Shown: piece after piece, positions 43,369 to 55,400 of the stretch
Numbering within the stretch: position 1 is the first letter of the stretch
Layout of the letters: each line of letters begins with the position of its first letter
From: Pomphorhynchus laevis
Taxonomy: Eukaryota; Acanthocephala; Palaeacanthocephala; Echinorhynchida; Pomphorhynchidae
Reading direction: 5' to 3'
DNA: 64,000 nt
NCBI GenBank assembly: GCA_012934845.2
Contig: WNNJ02003752.1
Coordinates: 62,001-126,000 of the forward strand
Position numbers and translations under genes: made by a program
The notes under the pieces: model-generated
Databases searched by the model: none
The model's input: the letters and a program-made list of their open reading frames with translations, nothing else
Told to the model about the DNA's origin: nothing

Positions 43369-45747
43369 ATGCAGAGTACTCGTGAGCCTTTTTCACTGAA
43401 TATCCTTCAGTGGAACTCGGGAGGTGCTTCCGCCCTTAGACTTCTATCTGGTAGAGATGCAGATGTTATAGTCCTTCAGGAGACGCGGTCTATCCGTCTC
43501 CCCCAGGACATTACTCGATTTATCCCAAAGCATATTTGTTCCCACTATACTCCGTACATAACCCCACCTCACTCCTCTTCATCTCAAGGACTCTTGACCT
43601 TAGTTAAGTGCTCCTTAAGGTCCTCTCTCCTATTAAACTACTCATGTCCAGCCCTTTCTTGTTTAGTAGTTTCACTCAGTAAGAACGGTAAACGCATAAG
43701 TCTAGCCAATGTCTACATCCGTCCAGGGGAAATTCACAAGAACCGTGACCTCCTGGATAGTATTATTGACAGCGGTTATGACATGTTACTTGGAGATTTC
43801 AACGACAGAACTGGTCGTTGGATCAATGCAGCACTTCGCAGAGCTAGGAACGGTTATCTTATTCACAAACCCCCGTCACCTACCTTTCATTGCACATCAA
43901 CAAATTCTATCCTCGACATTTTACTGCTTCACTCGAGGTGGTTGTTAAAACCCTTCTGCACGGAGCAGTCACGCCAGCAATTGTCCACCTCTCATGATCT
44001 AATTCGTTGGAGGATTGAGGAAGATATGTTGCTTCGAAGGAGGTTTCACTTTGATCCGATCAGAGTGGCCCTCTTTCAAGCGGCTATCCAACTCTTTCCC
44101 TTAATAGGAAATGAGAGTTTGACCAAATTTAATACCTACCTCTTTTCGCAAGCTACCGCGATTCTATCGACTACCTATAAAGGTCGTATATACAATCCCA
44201 CTCCGACAAAACTCAAGGTCCTAGCAAAATTACTGAACCTCCCTAATCTCTCTGCTTCCGCCAAACAGGCCCTCTCGAATGAATACTGGAGCACTAGATA
44301 CAGGTTCCAGCTGAGTAGGGATAGGACGAGTATCGCTCGCCTTAATCCTTCTCAGTCTTCCTTTTGGAAGATTTTCAAGAAGGAGAAGTTTGTTTGCTGG
44401 AAGGATAGAGCATTGCGTTGGATAGGGAATGTAGGCCTTGATAAAGTTTTAGAGGAGTCACTGGCCCTACACAACTATGGAGCCACTCTATCACCTCAAC
44501 CAATCCCGCCTTGGTGTAACTTCAGGAGTAGGGATCTATCTGTTACGGATATCCTTAACTCCTGGGGTCCACTCCCGGGCATCTCCAAATCCGTCGTTCC
44601 ACTTTCCTCTCGGGTCTGTCAGCTTTTGACAGCTGATCAGAGAAGAGAGGTGGCCGTCACAATGCTTTTAGCTTCCCCATCCGATGTAGCAGGCATCAAT
44701 ATTAGTAAGCGTGTTTTTATTCCTAAGAAAAAATCTTGCTCATGCCCTAAAGATCTGCGACCCATTTCGATTCAAAATGCCCTCGTGTCGATTTACGAAA
44801 AAGCGCTTGCGCGTAAAATCCGCGACCATTTAAGTAGGCGTAATTTGATCCCTCCAGGTTTTCATGGGTTTGTCAAAGGTCGCTCGGTCCATTCAGCAGT
44901 TGGTGAGGTGGAGCAGTTTTGTCGGGATAATAGCCATCGTCTAGTTGTGGCTGTTTTCCTTGACTTTTCTGCTGCATTTGACCGCATCTCCATTCCTTTT
45001 GTGATATCTTCTCTCAGGTCCCTCGGGTTGCCTGCGAGAATTGTGAACAGAGTGGAGATCCTGTTGTTTACCAAGCGATTTTACTATGAAGACGACCCTG
45101 ATGCGCGTCAGTTCTACCCTATTACGGGTGTACCTCAAGGATCCCCACTTTCTCCTATCTTGTATCTTGCTGCCTCTATTAAACTATTCAAAATATTTAA
45201 ACGCGAACAACGTCTTGTGGTGTACGCTGATGACACCACAGCACTGTTCACTGGACACAGGTGTAAAAACGTAGTCTCTGACATCAGCCGTTTCTTTTTA
45301 AGATTAAAAGATCAGTTACCCATATCCAATCTTATTTTAAACTCAGCTAAATCGCAGGTGGTCGTCTTTCATGGCACACCTGCTACAAAGCAAAAACTTA
45401 AGAGATTAGCACTCTCTGCGCTCTCCTCCATATTTGCCTCTGAACCACTTCCCACCTTCACAAGTCGAGTAAAATACCTGGGGTTCACCGTTACGGTGAA
45501 CTGGTCGGCGAAAGCTGACCTGGATAGACTCAAACGTATCCTGAAGAAAGCTAGGTGGGCCCTGAAACGGGCTCAGCATCTGTCATTGAAAGGGAAAACC
45601 CAGGTGCGCCTTTGGGGTACCTGGGCTATCTCGGGACTTGTCTTCTTTTCAAGAGGACGTCCCCCAGAGCAAAGGCTAAGGTTTCTTAAGCTCCTCGTCT
45701 CTCGTTTACCCAGCATAGTCCGCGCCGATTGGATTCTTCGGGGGTGA
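43369..45747 (+). CDS. LINE A ORF2, endonuclease and reverse transcriptase
   Basis: The 792 residues begin with an APE-type endonuclease (about 1-225): LQWNSGG, IVLQETRS (catalytic Glu), LANVYIRPG, LLGDFNDRTGRW, and STSHDLIRW, where related enzymes have SDH. The RT follows (about 440-700): DLRPISIQN, VFLDFSAAFDRIS, ITGVPQGSPLSPILY and VVYADDTTALF (YADD at 619-622). The frame stops after ADWILRG. Compared with copies 1 and 2, one base is missing near 45,744, so the last 29 or so residues (a GWFSR-type tail) are out of frame. Otherwise it looks whole. Confidence 0.92.
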   Translation: MQSTREPFSLNILQWNSGGASALRLLSGRDADVIVLQETRSIRLPQDITRFIPKHICSHYTPYITPPHSSSSQGLLTLVKCSLRSSLLLNYSCPALSCLVVSLSKNGKRISLANVYIRPGEIHKNRDLLDSIIDSGYDMLLGDFNDRTGRWINAALRRARNGYLIHKPPSPTFHCTSTNSILDILLLHSRWLLKPFCTEQSRQQLSTSHDLIRWRIEEDMLLRRRFHFDPIRVALFQAAIQLFPLIGNESLTKFNTYLFSQATAILSTTYKGRIYNPTPTKLKVLAKLLNLPNLSASAKQALSNEYWSTRYRFQLSRDRTSIARLNPSQSSFWKIFKKEKFVCWKDRALRWIGNVGLDKVLEESLALHNYGATLSPQPIPPWCNFRSRDLSVTDILNSWGPLPGISKSVVPLSSRVCQLLTADQRREVAVTMLLASPSDVAGINISKRVFIPKKKSCSCPKDLRPISIQNALVSIYEKALARKIRDHLSRRNLIPPGFHGFVKGRSVHSAVGEVEQFCRDNSHRLVVAVFLDFSAAFDRISIPFVISSLRSLGLPARIVNRVEILLFTKRFYYEDDPDARQFYPITGVPQGSPLSPILYLAASIKLFKIFKREQRLVVYADDTTALFTGHRCKNVVSDISRFFLRLKDQLPISNLILNSAKSQVVVFHGTPATKQKLKRLALSALSSIFASEPLPTFTSRVKYLGFTVTVNWSAKADLDRLKRILKKARWALKRAQHLSLKGKTQVRLWGTWAISGLVFFSRGRPPEQRLRFLKLLVSRLPSIVRADWILRG

Positions 45748-46044
45748 AAGACCCCGGGTGGTTCAGTCGGAAGGCGGCGTGTTGGATCGGTTGGGGGGCT
45801 CAGATCCCCCTGGACCTGAGGCCATAGAAGAAGAAAAGAGTTAGAAGACTGAAGAGCTACTGACTTTCTATTGTTGTGTCTGATCTGGTTTATTGCATGT
45901 TTCTTTTTCTTTTTTTTGTGTAGTTAAGAAAGTCTTTATTTATTTATTTATTTATAACAAAACAATGAAAATGAAGAACTAAAATTAAAAATTGTAAAAA
46001 AATTTACCATCGGTGCTTCAAACTACTTACAAAATCAAGCAAAT

Positions 46045-47243
46045 ATGGAACGGAACTCAGGTATTTCCAATGTAACATCGAATTTTCAAGCCAAAGAAAA
46101 CAAGGTTAGTCCTATTTCGTCTAATTTTTTAATCTCAAGCACGGATGGAGAACTCCCTCCTGTGCCTAAAGTGGTGAATCTGGTAATAATCAGAATTCTT
46201 CAACCATTTGAAAGGAAGAATCTTTTCAATATTTTTCTGAGAGAGTTTACAAGCTCTTATAAGAAGAGAATTCTATTTAATTCGATAAAATATTTAGATT
46301 CCGAAATCCGGGTTTCTTTCAGCTCTCCAGATCTGGCAGCATCGTACCTAGAATTTTTCGAAACACACCTAAAAGAATTTGGGTCAACTACTTACAGGCC
46401 TATTCAGGCGACTCTGAAAATTAATAATTTTCCGCCCTTCGCAACGGAGGATGATATCATTGCTCTCACATCTGAGTTCAAAATTCATAATATTCGCCCA
46501 ATCCTGGGCAAGAAAGGCCAGGCTATACCAATAGCATTCTGTTCTACCGCAGTCGACCAGGCGGAATGTCTGGCTAAAAGCAAATGTAACCCCTTTTTGG
46601 GGTACAATCTTTCTTTCAATATCGTAGACGCTGATGACTTAACATACCCCCATTGCAATGGGTGCCACCTCTGGGGGCACTGGTCCTCGAACTGTACTAG
46701 GCCCCATACGTGTGGGGTTTGCAGCTCTTCCGAAGTCCATGAGGGGAAATCTTCTCTCTCCCCCCTCTGTGTTCCAATTGTGGTGGTCAGCACCCGGCCT
46801 GGTCTAGAAGATGTCCTATCTTCAAAGAATACAAATTAAGGCATTGTGGGGCACCGGTCAAACCGGCCCACTTTGCCGCTGCCAGCTTATCCAATTCAAA
46901 CGGTTATGGTATGTCGGACACCGACATTTTCAAAATTGTTGACGCAAGACTACAGATATATAAAGACGAGATTCGAGCCTTAACGAACCATCTGATAGCG
47001 AAATTCGAGGAGTCCCGTTCTCCTCCATCGACGATTCTTACCTCTTCAAAGAGAGCCCCCCGTTCTAAGAAGAGATCATCTTCTAAACAAAAGTTGGCTT
47101 CCTTGAAGTTGGCAAAGAAAGATGATATATGCTGGGAGTTGTTGGCCTCAAAGGGAGATGAAGATAATGCCGGTGGGCAAGTGTCTTCTCCTGGTAGGGC
47201 TGGGAGTGAGAAGGGCAACTTTCTCTCTCCTAGTTTCTGCTAG
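46045..47243 (+). pseudogene. LINE A copy 4 ORF1, one frameshift
   Basis: The start is MERNSGISNVTSN. The core ELPPVPKVVNLVIIRILQPFE and the first knuckle CNGCHLWGHWSSNC are in frame. A frameshift between about 46,750 and 46,765 moves the last knuckle (CSNCGGQHPAWSRRC) to the frame that continues through MSDTDIFKIVDARLQIYKDE and a basic Ser/Lys-rich region to a stop at 47,243. That is 35 bases before ORF2. Confidence 0.88.
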
Positions 47244-47277
47244 GAGGTAGGCATCCCACTCCAGCTGTCGTAACACA

Positions 47278-47790
47278 ATGCAAAGTAGTCAAGAGCCTTT
47301 TTCACTGAATATACTTCAGTGGAATTCGGGAGGTGCTTCTGCCCTTAGCCTTCTATCTGGTAGAGATGCGGATGTTATAGTCCTTCAGGAGACGCGGTCT
47401 ATCCGTAGCCCCCAGGACATTACTCGATATATCCCCAAGCATATTTACACCCACTTCACTCCGTACATAACCCCTCCTCACGCCTCTTCATCTCAAGGTC
47501 TTTTAACCCTAGTTAAATGCTCCTTAAGATCATCCCTTCTTTTAAACTATTCTTGTCCAGCCCTGTCTTGTTTAGCTGTTTCACTTTGTAAGAATGGTAA
47601 ACGTATCAGCATAGCCAATATCTATATTAGGCCAGGGGAAATTCACAAGAACCGTGATCTCCTGGACCGTATTTTGGGTAGTGGCTATGACATGTTACTC
47701 GGTGACTTCAACGACAGAACTGGTCGTTGGATTAATGCAGCACTCCGCAGAGCCAGGAACGATTACCTTATTCACAAACCACCGCCCGCA
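47278..47790 (+). pseudogene. LINE A copy 4 ORF2, endonuclease start only
   Basis: About 170 codons match copy 3 closely: LQWNSGGASALSLL, IVLQETRSIRSP, IANIYIRPGEIHKN, LLGDFNDRTGRW. Homology ends after LIHKPP at 47,790. The open frame runs on into the junction DNA and duplication copy B up to 47,949, so its last 50 residues are unrelated. Confidence 0.9.
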
Positions 47791-47799
47791 ATAGTTCTT

Positions 47800-47871
47800 C
47801 TAGTTCTTCTAGTTCTTTCTAGAACAATAGTTTTTTTTAAAAACTATTGTTCTAGAAGAACAATAGTTTTT
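47800..47871. repeat. Palindromic junction with three copies of a 15-mer
   Basis: A short AGTTCTTCT run leads into CTAGAACAATAGTTTTT (47,819-47,835), a 3-base spacer and its exact reverse complement (47,839-47,855). A third, forward copy of AGAACAATAGTTTTT follows at 47,857-47,871 and is the first base block shared with copy A (4,805). The arrangement is plus, minus, plus. Confidence 0.85.
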
Positions 47872-48544
47872 AAAAGCTATAAAATCGACTTTAGAATAAA
47901 AATCGTCATATCCGAATTTTTAATTATTTTGCAAATCGAAACAGTATAATAGCTTGTAAAGTTGACTCCTTTTGATCTAACTTTGATTTATACATCTCTT
48001 CTACAGTCTGTGTGCTGGTAAGTGAAGAGTTGACGATAGCGAATAGTTTACTTATCGGTATATTTATCTACTTAATGTTAAGAGTTTACAAAAACTTATT
48101 AATAATGGAATAACTGAGTGGTTCGATTTCTCAATTCTGCTAGAAACTTTTATATTGAAATTTTTACAAAATTTTCTTAACATTCGACTTGTGATTGCCA
48201 ACCAATAGGAGCAATCCTTACGGTTGGGGCTCTTCTTGCTTTGAAACTGATACTTAAAATTTGGGCATGTAAACATTAAATAAACTCAGTAGTAAAATAT
48301 AAACCTTCTATGCTTATAATCACATTATATTTTTATCTGACCTTATATCCATTACAGAAATAAGTGATGAGAAATCCGGTTTGCTTAAAAATCAAATTTA
48401 AAAAGCAATTAATTTACTTTTTTATCTAAAGATTTTGTATCTTTATATTATTTCCTAATTATAATCTAATCTACATGTAATGACATGTAGATTAGAACAA
48501 GATCGTGTTGTACATACCGATTTTAATTTTATTTAAAATGGCAT

Positions 48545-48740
48545 TTATTAATAAATAATTATTGGAGCTGGATCAAAGGAAAGAAGTAATTATTTTTGAT
48601 ATTTCGCTAACTGCTATTAGCATCTCCAGAAAATTACATTTTCTAAAGTAATTTTCTAAAGATGCTAACAGAAGTTAGCAAAATATCAAAAATAATTACT
48701 TATTTTCTTTGATCCAGCTCCAATAATTCTTTATCAATAA
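48545..48740. repeat. Foldback element, family 1, complete (copy B)
   Basis: The left arm (ATAAATAATTATTGGAGCTG, GATCAAAGG, GATATTTCGCTAACTGC) and the right arm (GCTAACAGAAGTTAGC, TTTGATCCAGCTCC) flank a centre around TTACATTTTCTAAAGTAA. It totals about 196 bp, where copy A has 86 (5,493-5,578). Confidence 0.82.
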
Positions 48741-49721
48741 TGGCTCATTATCAACTATTTATCAACTACATTTTTTAAAGTAATTTTCTGAAGTAATTTT
48801 CTGAAGATGCTAACAGAAATTAGCGAGATATCAAAAATAAATCCTATTTTCTTTTATCCAGTTCCAAGAATTCTTTATTAATAAATGCCTTTTATTATTA
48901 TTCTAATAATAAAAGGCTTGCTTTTTAAATTTGATTTTTTCTCGTGCATGACATATGCAAGCATGACATATGGTGTTTATCATCTGTAATTAAAGTAATT
49001 TTCTAAAGATGCTAACAGAAGTTAGCGAAATATCAAATAAAGTTTTTCTTCTTTCTTTGATCCAGATCCAGATTATCTTTAAGATACATTTTATTTAAAT
49101 AGTTGATAATGCGCCATTATTGATAAAGAATTATTAAATCTGGATCAAAGAAGGAAAACTTAATTTGATATTTCTCTAGCCTCTGATAGAATCTTCAGAA
49201 AATTACTTTCAAGATGAACAGTTTTCATTAATCAAACGGTCTACCTTTAAAACCATTTTGTCTCCAATCGGTTCAATGTATGTTCAATACGCGTAACTTG
49301 ATTGTCGTAATGTTGTAATAACTGATTAATATATAAATTTGCAATATTCGATATTAGATGTCGAATTAGTTTTACCATAAGCAATTTCACTGCATAAACA
49401 GTTTCACTTATTTTAGAGCTCACAATTCGCTTTAAAGTTATCACCTGTTATATTTTTCTATTGATTAAAGGTCGCAGTTATAAATTTGAGTTTTTACTTC
49501 AATTACCACATATGAAAATCATTTAGTTTGCACTGTTTATTGCTCAGTGATTGTAAACACCGAAAATTGTGCTGACTGAATAAATTTGTTTTCGGCATAC
49601 CTCGTCGGTATTCTTTTACTGCTAATTGTGTTAGTCGATTCTTGTTAAATGAATACTGGAATAAAACGGAATATATTCAGTAAATACGAAATCATTTGCT
49701 TAGATGCATTCTATTTTGCTT

Positions 49722-49765
49722 AATACTCACACGATAAATACTCACACGATAAATACTCACACGAT
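49722..49765. repeat. 15-bp minisatellite, three units (copy B)
   Basis: Three units of AAATACTCACACGAT, against two in copy A. Confidence 0.85.
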
Positions 49766-49886
49766 ATTGGAGCATTTTAACAAAAATAAGCTGTAAATGT
49801 AACACTATAAGTAGACTTGCGTGCGATATTATTTTATCCGCAAAAAAATATTTTCAAATCAACATATCATTTTAAAATTATCGTAA

Positions 49887-50865
49887 TTACATGAATGGAA
49901 TTGAGCTGGAATATGTCATGGGTTTTATGCCAGGATTAGAACTGCTGCAAGTTGCTTAATTTCGTAATCGAGATCGTGTGAGATTCAAGATTTCGTCTTT
50001 ATTATTCATGCTGTCACAATTATTCGGAGCTGAAAATACAGTTATACATTGTTTGTCGTGCATAACGTTAACACCTTCTAGCTGCATTTCATGGCTACGA
50101 ATGATATATTTAAGCTTGTCCTTTTTGCAAAACTTACCGGTAACATCTGGTCCAAATTGTAATCCAAGCCCTCTTCTGCTCGGATGTCGTCTAATTTCCT
50201 GGCATGGATCAAACCAGAGAATATCGGTTATGATGCCAGTATCAGGTGGTTGACGATTTCTATCGATTTTACCCACATCGTCCAAAGTAACATCAGTAGA
50301 TGAAAATAATCCACCATGCATGACGGCTGCGGCGTTATTGAGATCATAGCACAATGGAAGATAATTAAATATTTCGGTAAATAATTTGAACATACGATCT
50401 TCGTATTTTGACTTGACCTCGCCCATAAATCTGTATATCTCGTTCACTGAAATCGTTTCGTGATTGCCTCGTGTCAGTAAGAAATGGTTTGGGTAAAGAA
50501 GCTATGCCAAAAGTAAAAATATGCATTCTGTACTAAACGATCCTGGGTCCACAAAATCTACATTGAATAAATATAGATTACCTGCAGAAGGAACCCCATA
50601 AAAATCAAATATGTTCAAAAGATCAAAATACTGTCCGTGAATGTCCCCACAAACTGTTAATTCTGAATCCGTTGGTATATCAACATGAATCAAAGTGTTC
50701 TGATTTCTAAAATGTTCTCTCGCTTGAATTCGGATCTGATAGGCATATTTTTTGTGCAATTTTTTGATTTCTAAAGTGTTCTGTCAATTGATTTACGAAT
50801 GATAAAGTAACTGTCCCGTATTCATCGAGCTTAGGACCGTTGTAATCCAAAGGTACATCTATTAG
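49887..50865 (-). pseudogene. PPP5C-like: Retrocopy of serine/threonine protein phosphatase 5 catalytic domain (copy B)
   Basis: The same retrocopy as at 6,710. Here the RRGLGLQFGPDVTGKF segment is in frame and the C-terminal part reads IIRSHEMQLEGV and CITVFSAPNNCDSMNN (PP5 has SAPNYCD). In contrast, a 3-base deletion near 50,502 turns AYKLLYP into a stop. The VDFVDPG change and the frameshift near 50,760 are shared with copy A, so it was already dead when duplicated. Frames: 50,759-50,502 and 50,447-49,956. Confidence 0.88.
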
Positions 50866-51814
50866 ATTAAAATCGCATTACGACTTTGTAGTAGAAACCA
50901 GCTACGGCATCCTTCATGATTTCCATCACATAGTTCACACTCACAGCATGTCCGATTTAATCCTGAAAATTTTTATATGTGCCAACCTGTTAATGTTAAA
51001 AATTAAAAAATTACCAATGTCATGTTAATAAATAAATTGTGCTTTGTTTTATTTAAAAAATATTGTATTTGTTGAAATATTAATTTTATAAATGATAAAA
51101 ATTAATAAATGGCCATAAATTTAATTAGATAAATACTCATAATTTTTTATTTTATGTATAAAATTCTAAAGCCTAATGAATTAATTGTGCATTTTGAAAA
51201 TATTTACAGGTTTCCATTGTAAAGTGGGACACCTCCATTTCTGCTTGATGAAATCTATATGTCTTTTGATATGTAATCTCGTTTTAGTCTTCCACTTACA
51301 ACAGCATTTAGCTCCCATTGATCAGGAATACAACTATATTTATGCTTCCAGCCAGAATGGATAACGCCAAGGTTTGTTGCCTTATTGTCTAAACTTGCAT
51401 ACAGCTCACTACGATGCTATTTGTTTCATAAATTTGAAATTTCCTGAACGGGCTGAATCGTGTATTCGTAAGTTATGTGGTAACAGCTGCAGAGATCTGC
51501 AACTTTTCAACTGCCTCGAAATAAATATTTTGCACTTTACTGTAAAAGTTTGCAATTATTTTATAATAATAAGGATTTATTACACGTATTTGGCCCCGCT
51601 GTTATGTTGGGTAGAGGAGTTAGGGGCCGAAACCTGATAGCATATCAGTTCCTCCTGATGACCTCTAATCCTTATTCAGATACAACGTTTGTTATTTATT
51701 AGTCAATTCATAAAAATGACTTATATTTTAAAGGTCCAGATGAGTTACCCATCGAATTTGCCGTTACGAACGGTTAAGAGTAGATATTATTCTTTACTGT
51801 TTGTCTTCTCAATA
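50866..51814. other. Intergenic DNA, copy B, no gene recognised
   Basis: Matches 7,691-8,639 with no visible difference that matters. The 87-codon frame 51,374-51,637 is retained but unidentified. Confidence 0.45.
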
Positions 51815-52433
51815 GTCCTTGAATGCTGAACATCTTGACAAAGCAGGATGTTCAAGTCCGCAATTCGTGCATTTTGGGGCTTGTTTGCATTGAGTGTCAT
51901 GGACGAATTCATCAGATCCACACACTCCGCATTTCTTCTTCATACTACCGGTGGAGTTCCAGTGTCCCCACATGTGACACTTGTAACAATGTGGAAATGT
52001 AAGATTGTTCGTACTTGCAATTGTAAAGTTTAGATTGCAACCATAAAAGGATTGGATGCTGCATTATACATGAGATGGGCATTGTCCTATTCGATATTTG
52101 CGAATGCAATAGGAAGAGTTTGGTCGTCTTTGTTTTTAATAAACCCAATGTTTTGAAGGAAATAACGCTTTTGAATCTCAGCGATATCTTCTTTTTCTAG
52201 GTCGGGGATAATATTAGTAATCTTTACTGACGACATTATAGGCTTTGATACTGGAGTTATTTATGAGAACAATTTTCTTTGAAGAAATTAGCAAAAGATG
52301 TGGCTAAGTCCAAGGATACGAAGGATATCTTGTAGTAGTTATTCATCACTTTTGCCGAGTTAATTTTAACTCTATTAGGTTGTATTTTAATAAATTATCT
52401 CAGAAATTCGTTAAAATACTGTTTTTCTTTCAT
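51815..52433 (-). pseudogene. LINE ORF1 (CCHC) relic, copy B
   Basis: Identical in layout to 8,640-9,258: the conserved ORF1 core and three zinc knuckles, with the same breaks. It was a fossil before the duplication. Confidence 0.82.
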
Positions 52434-55400
52434 TGGAATACTTTTAGAAAATGTATAATATAATTATATAATTATAATCATATAATTATGATTATAAAAT
52501 GTATAATGTAATTTTTAAATCTTTATAATTATAAATATAATCTTTATAATTATATCTGTTGTGGAAATCGGTAATTCAATCGATCAAGTTAAATATTAAA
52601 ATTAAATATTTAAATAATTTAAATATTACAAAATATTAACAGCAAAATATCTATCGAAACTATAAACTTATCGATGATAATGTAACCAGTTTTATAATGC
52701 AAATGCATTTTCCCATTGCACTGATGTTTTAAAAGATTAATAAAAATTTAAATTATATTTTTTTAATTATAAAACAGGTTACTTTATCATTGATAAGTTT
52801 AGAGTTTAGGTTTCGAGTTTAAAGTTTATAGTTTTTGCTGTTAATAATTTGCTGTTTATTTTTGATTAAAAATAAAACAATTTGATTAAATGGGTAATCA
52901 TTAGAATAAAATATTTTATATTCAAGAATTATATTATTTTGGTATTCGTCAAGTCAATACAAGGTATTGCGTTGAAGGTATTTTTTGGAAACGGCATTGC
53001 TATCGATTTTTAGATAAACACGATAAAGTCAATAAGAAACTAAAACAAATCAACAACTGTTTGGTAGTTTTTACGACTTGTCAGTAAATTTATTGAATAA
53101 GTTATAGCTCCCTTACTTGAGTTGGTAAATTTAGCTGTTAAAAAACTTATTATCCAGGTTTTCGGATAAACATTTTCGGATAAAATATATCTTTGCAATA
53201 AATGGTATAAATTCCTTGATATGATAAAAAGGGTATTTCTAAGAGTAAACATTTTTACATTGTAAATTTAAATGCACTTTCTACAGATCCGTATTTCGGT
53301 ATGCAATTATACTATAAATTTTTATGGGTCAGGGATATATCGGAATAAGTATTTACTTAAATATTTACGATTAATAATTAAAATCAATAATTTATCTAAA
53401 TTGATAAGTTCGTTTTATTCAATATGGTAATATAGCAGGATATTGAATCAGATAATAAACACAATATATAATATGGAAAAATTAAAGTTTTGTATGCGAT
53501 TTTATGTTGCATACAACATCTCAAAACTTTCCGTATTTGAAATAATGACATATCTAAAACAGTATATATTGTAAAAGAAAGAAATTGTGATATATGGGAG
53601 TAGAGAAATGTGGGATACGGATATGATGATAGTTTATCCAAAATGTCATTTTGTCATATTTTTTTATAAATTTCGATATTTACATGCTTTATTCAAAAAA
53701 TAAATCTTGTATGAAAATACAGTGGTTATTATATGAATGTAATAATTTAGAATTTGAATGTCGAAATATTCCGATTTTGAATTGATTTCTTTAATAAAAC
53801 AAAATAATTCATATCCAATAATTGAGTATACGTATTTTATAAATTAAAAATAAAGATGAATAATTATAAGTAATAAATAATTATATAAGATTTTCGAATT
53901 TATCTTTTCAAATTTCGTTGGCAGATTTTTGTCTCCAGATAGCAACATTTCATGCTTCCCATAGTGCACTAAACGTTAAATATATATAATGTACTTAAAT
54001 ATAATTAAAGTACATTAATATAATGTACTATCGTGAATGTACTTAAATTAAGTTCTACACGCTTTCGTTAAATATATCCTCTAATGACTTTAGTAAATAT
54101 CTCATGTTACTAACTCATTCATTAGCTGAGTATATGGACTAATCAGATCAGCGAACTGAGTCCGTATTTTATACTATAAATAAATTAAGAATAAAGAGAA
54201 ATAGTTACAAATAATAAATAATTATATAAGATCTTATACAATTTATATCATGTATAATATACGATGCATTCGAATAAGGATTATATGTCATTAGGAGGAA
54301 TTACTGTTATCAGGCTTTGCTATTATTCCTCGACTCATCTTAATACTCGATCAATTGCTACAATATACATTTTGTTTTTCATTAACAAGGATGTTTAATT
54401 TTTAGACACCTTCACCTCATTTCAGACTTCCACTCTTACAGACCAAGTGGTATCCATTAATCCCCATTTTTGAAACTTGCTTTTTTAGTTGTTTGGGTAA
54501 AAAACTAAGATATTCCTACCGATTTAAAGTTATACTATGCGACGTAAAATACTTTTGCATTGTTTAGGTGTTTACGGGTCTAGTATACATATTATATCTA
54601 TCGTTAATGTACTTAAATTAAGTTCTACACGCTTTCGTTAAATATATATCCTTCGATGATTGTATTAAATATTTCATTTTAATAACGCATTTATTAGCTG
54701 AGTATATAGACTAATATGATCAGCAAACTGAGCTCATGTAATTTATACTATAAATAAATTAAGGATAAAGATTAATAATTATAAATAAGAAAAATGAAGT
54801 AAAAAATAATATGAAAATGAAGTAGTTATTACATGGCTGTCATTATTTATAATGTTAATGTCGATATATTTCGATTTTGAAATGATTTCTATGATAAAAA
54901 CACAAAAGAATTAGTATTATTAATTACGAATTATCGTAAATTAATACTTTACAATAGAATGGCTAAGAAGAAAGATATGTGGCAGATTACTTTTAGTAAA
55001 AAATTATTTGGCTTAACAAAATCAAATTTACGTATTTTTTTTATCAATTTTGATATTTACATGCCACATTAAAAAATAAATAAATCTTGTCTAGAATGAT
55101 AATTAAATAAAAGAGATGTGGATAAAAGGATTTGGGATAAAGAGATGGGGGTTAAAGGATAGGGATAAACGAATAAGGGTTAGATGACGTAGATTAATAA
55201 ATAAGAGTAAAAGAATGAGAAAAGGGACGAGGAATATTTTATCCATATTCTCATTTTGTCAAAGCTAATATAGAATTTAAAAATAATCATATTTCTGTGA
55301 TTTTATAAGTTTAGATATTGCTTTATTCAAAGAATAAATCTAGTCAAGAAATGGTAGTAATTATCATTTGAATGTCAAAATTTGAAATGTTAAATTAGTG

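Larger units (their letters stand above)
42000..45955 (+). mobile_element. LINE family A, copy 3 (full length, R1/Jockey group)
   Basis: This is the most complete LINE in the window: 5' UTR, ORF1 (42,105-43,295), a 73-base gap, ORF2 (43,369-45,747), a 3' UTR and an ATTT-repeat tail at 45,934-45,955. The 5' boundary is approximate. ORF1 has no visible break and ORF2 only one, near the end. Copy 4 begins at once after the tail, in the same direction. A two-ORF layout with CCHC knuckles in ORF1 and an APE endonuclease plus RT in ORF2 fits the R1/Jockey group. Confidence 0.92.
45956..47790 (+). mobile_element. LINE family A, copy 4 (3'-truncated, joined head to tail to copy 3)
   Basis: It starts directly after the ATTT tail of copy 3 with a 90-base leader (to the ATG at 46,045), carries ORF1 and the first 170 codons of ORF2, and stops at 47,790 at a palindromic junction with segmental duplication copy B. 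It differs from copy 3 at many ORF1 codons but little in ORF2. The two are different subfamily members, so copy 4 is not a simple tandem duplicate of copy 3. Confidence 0.9.
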
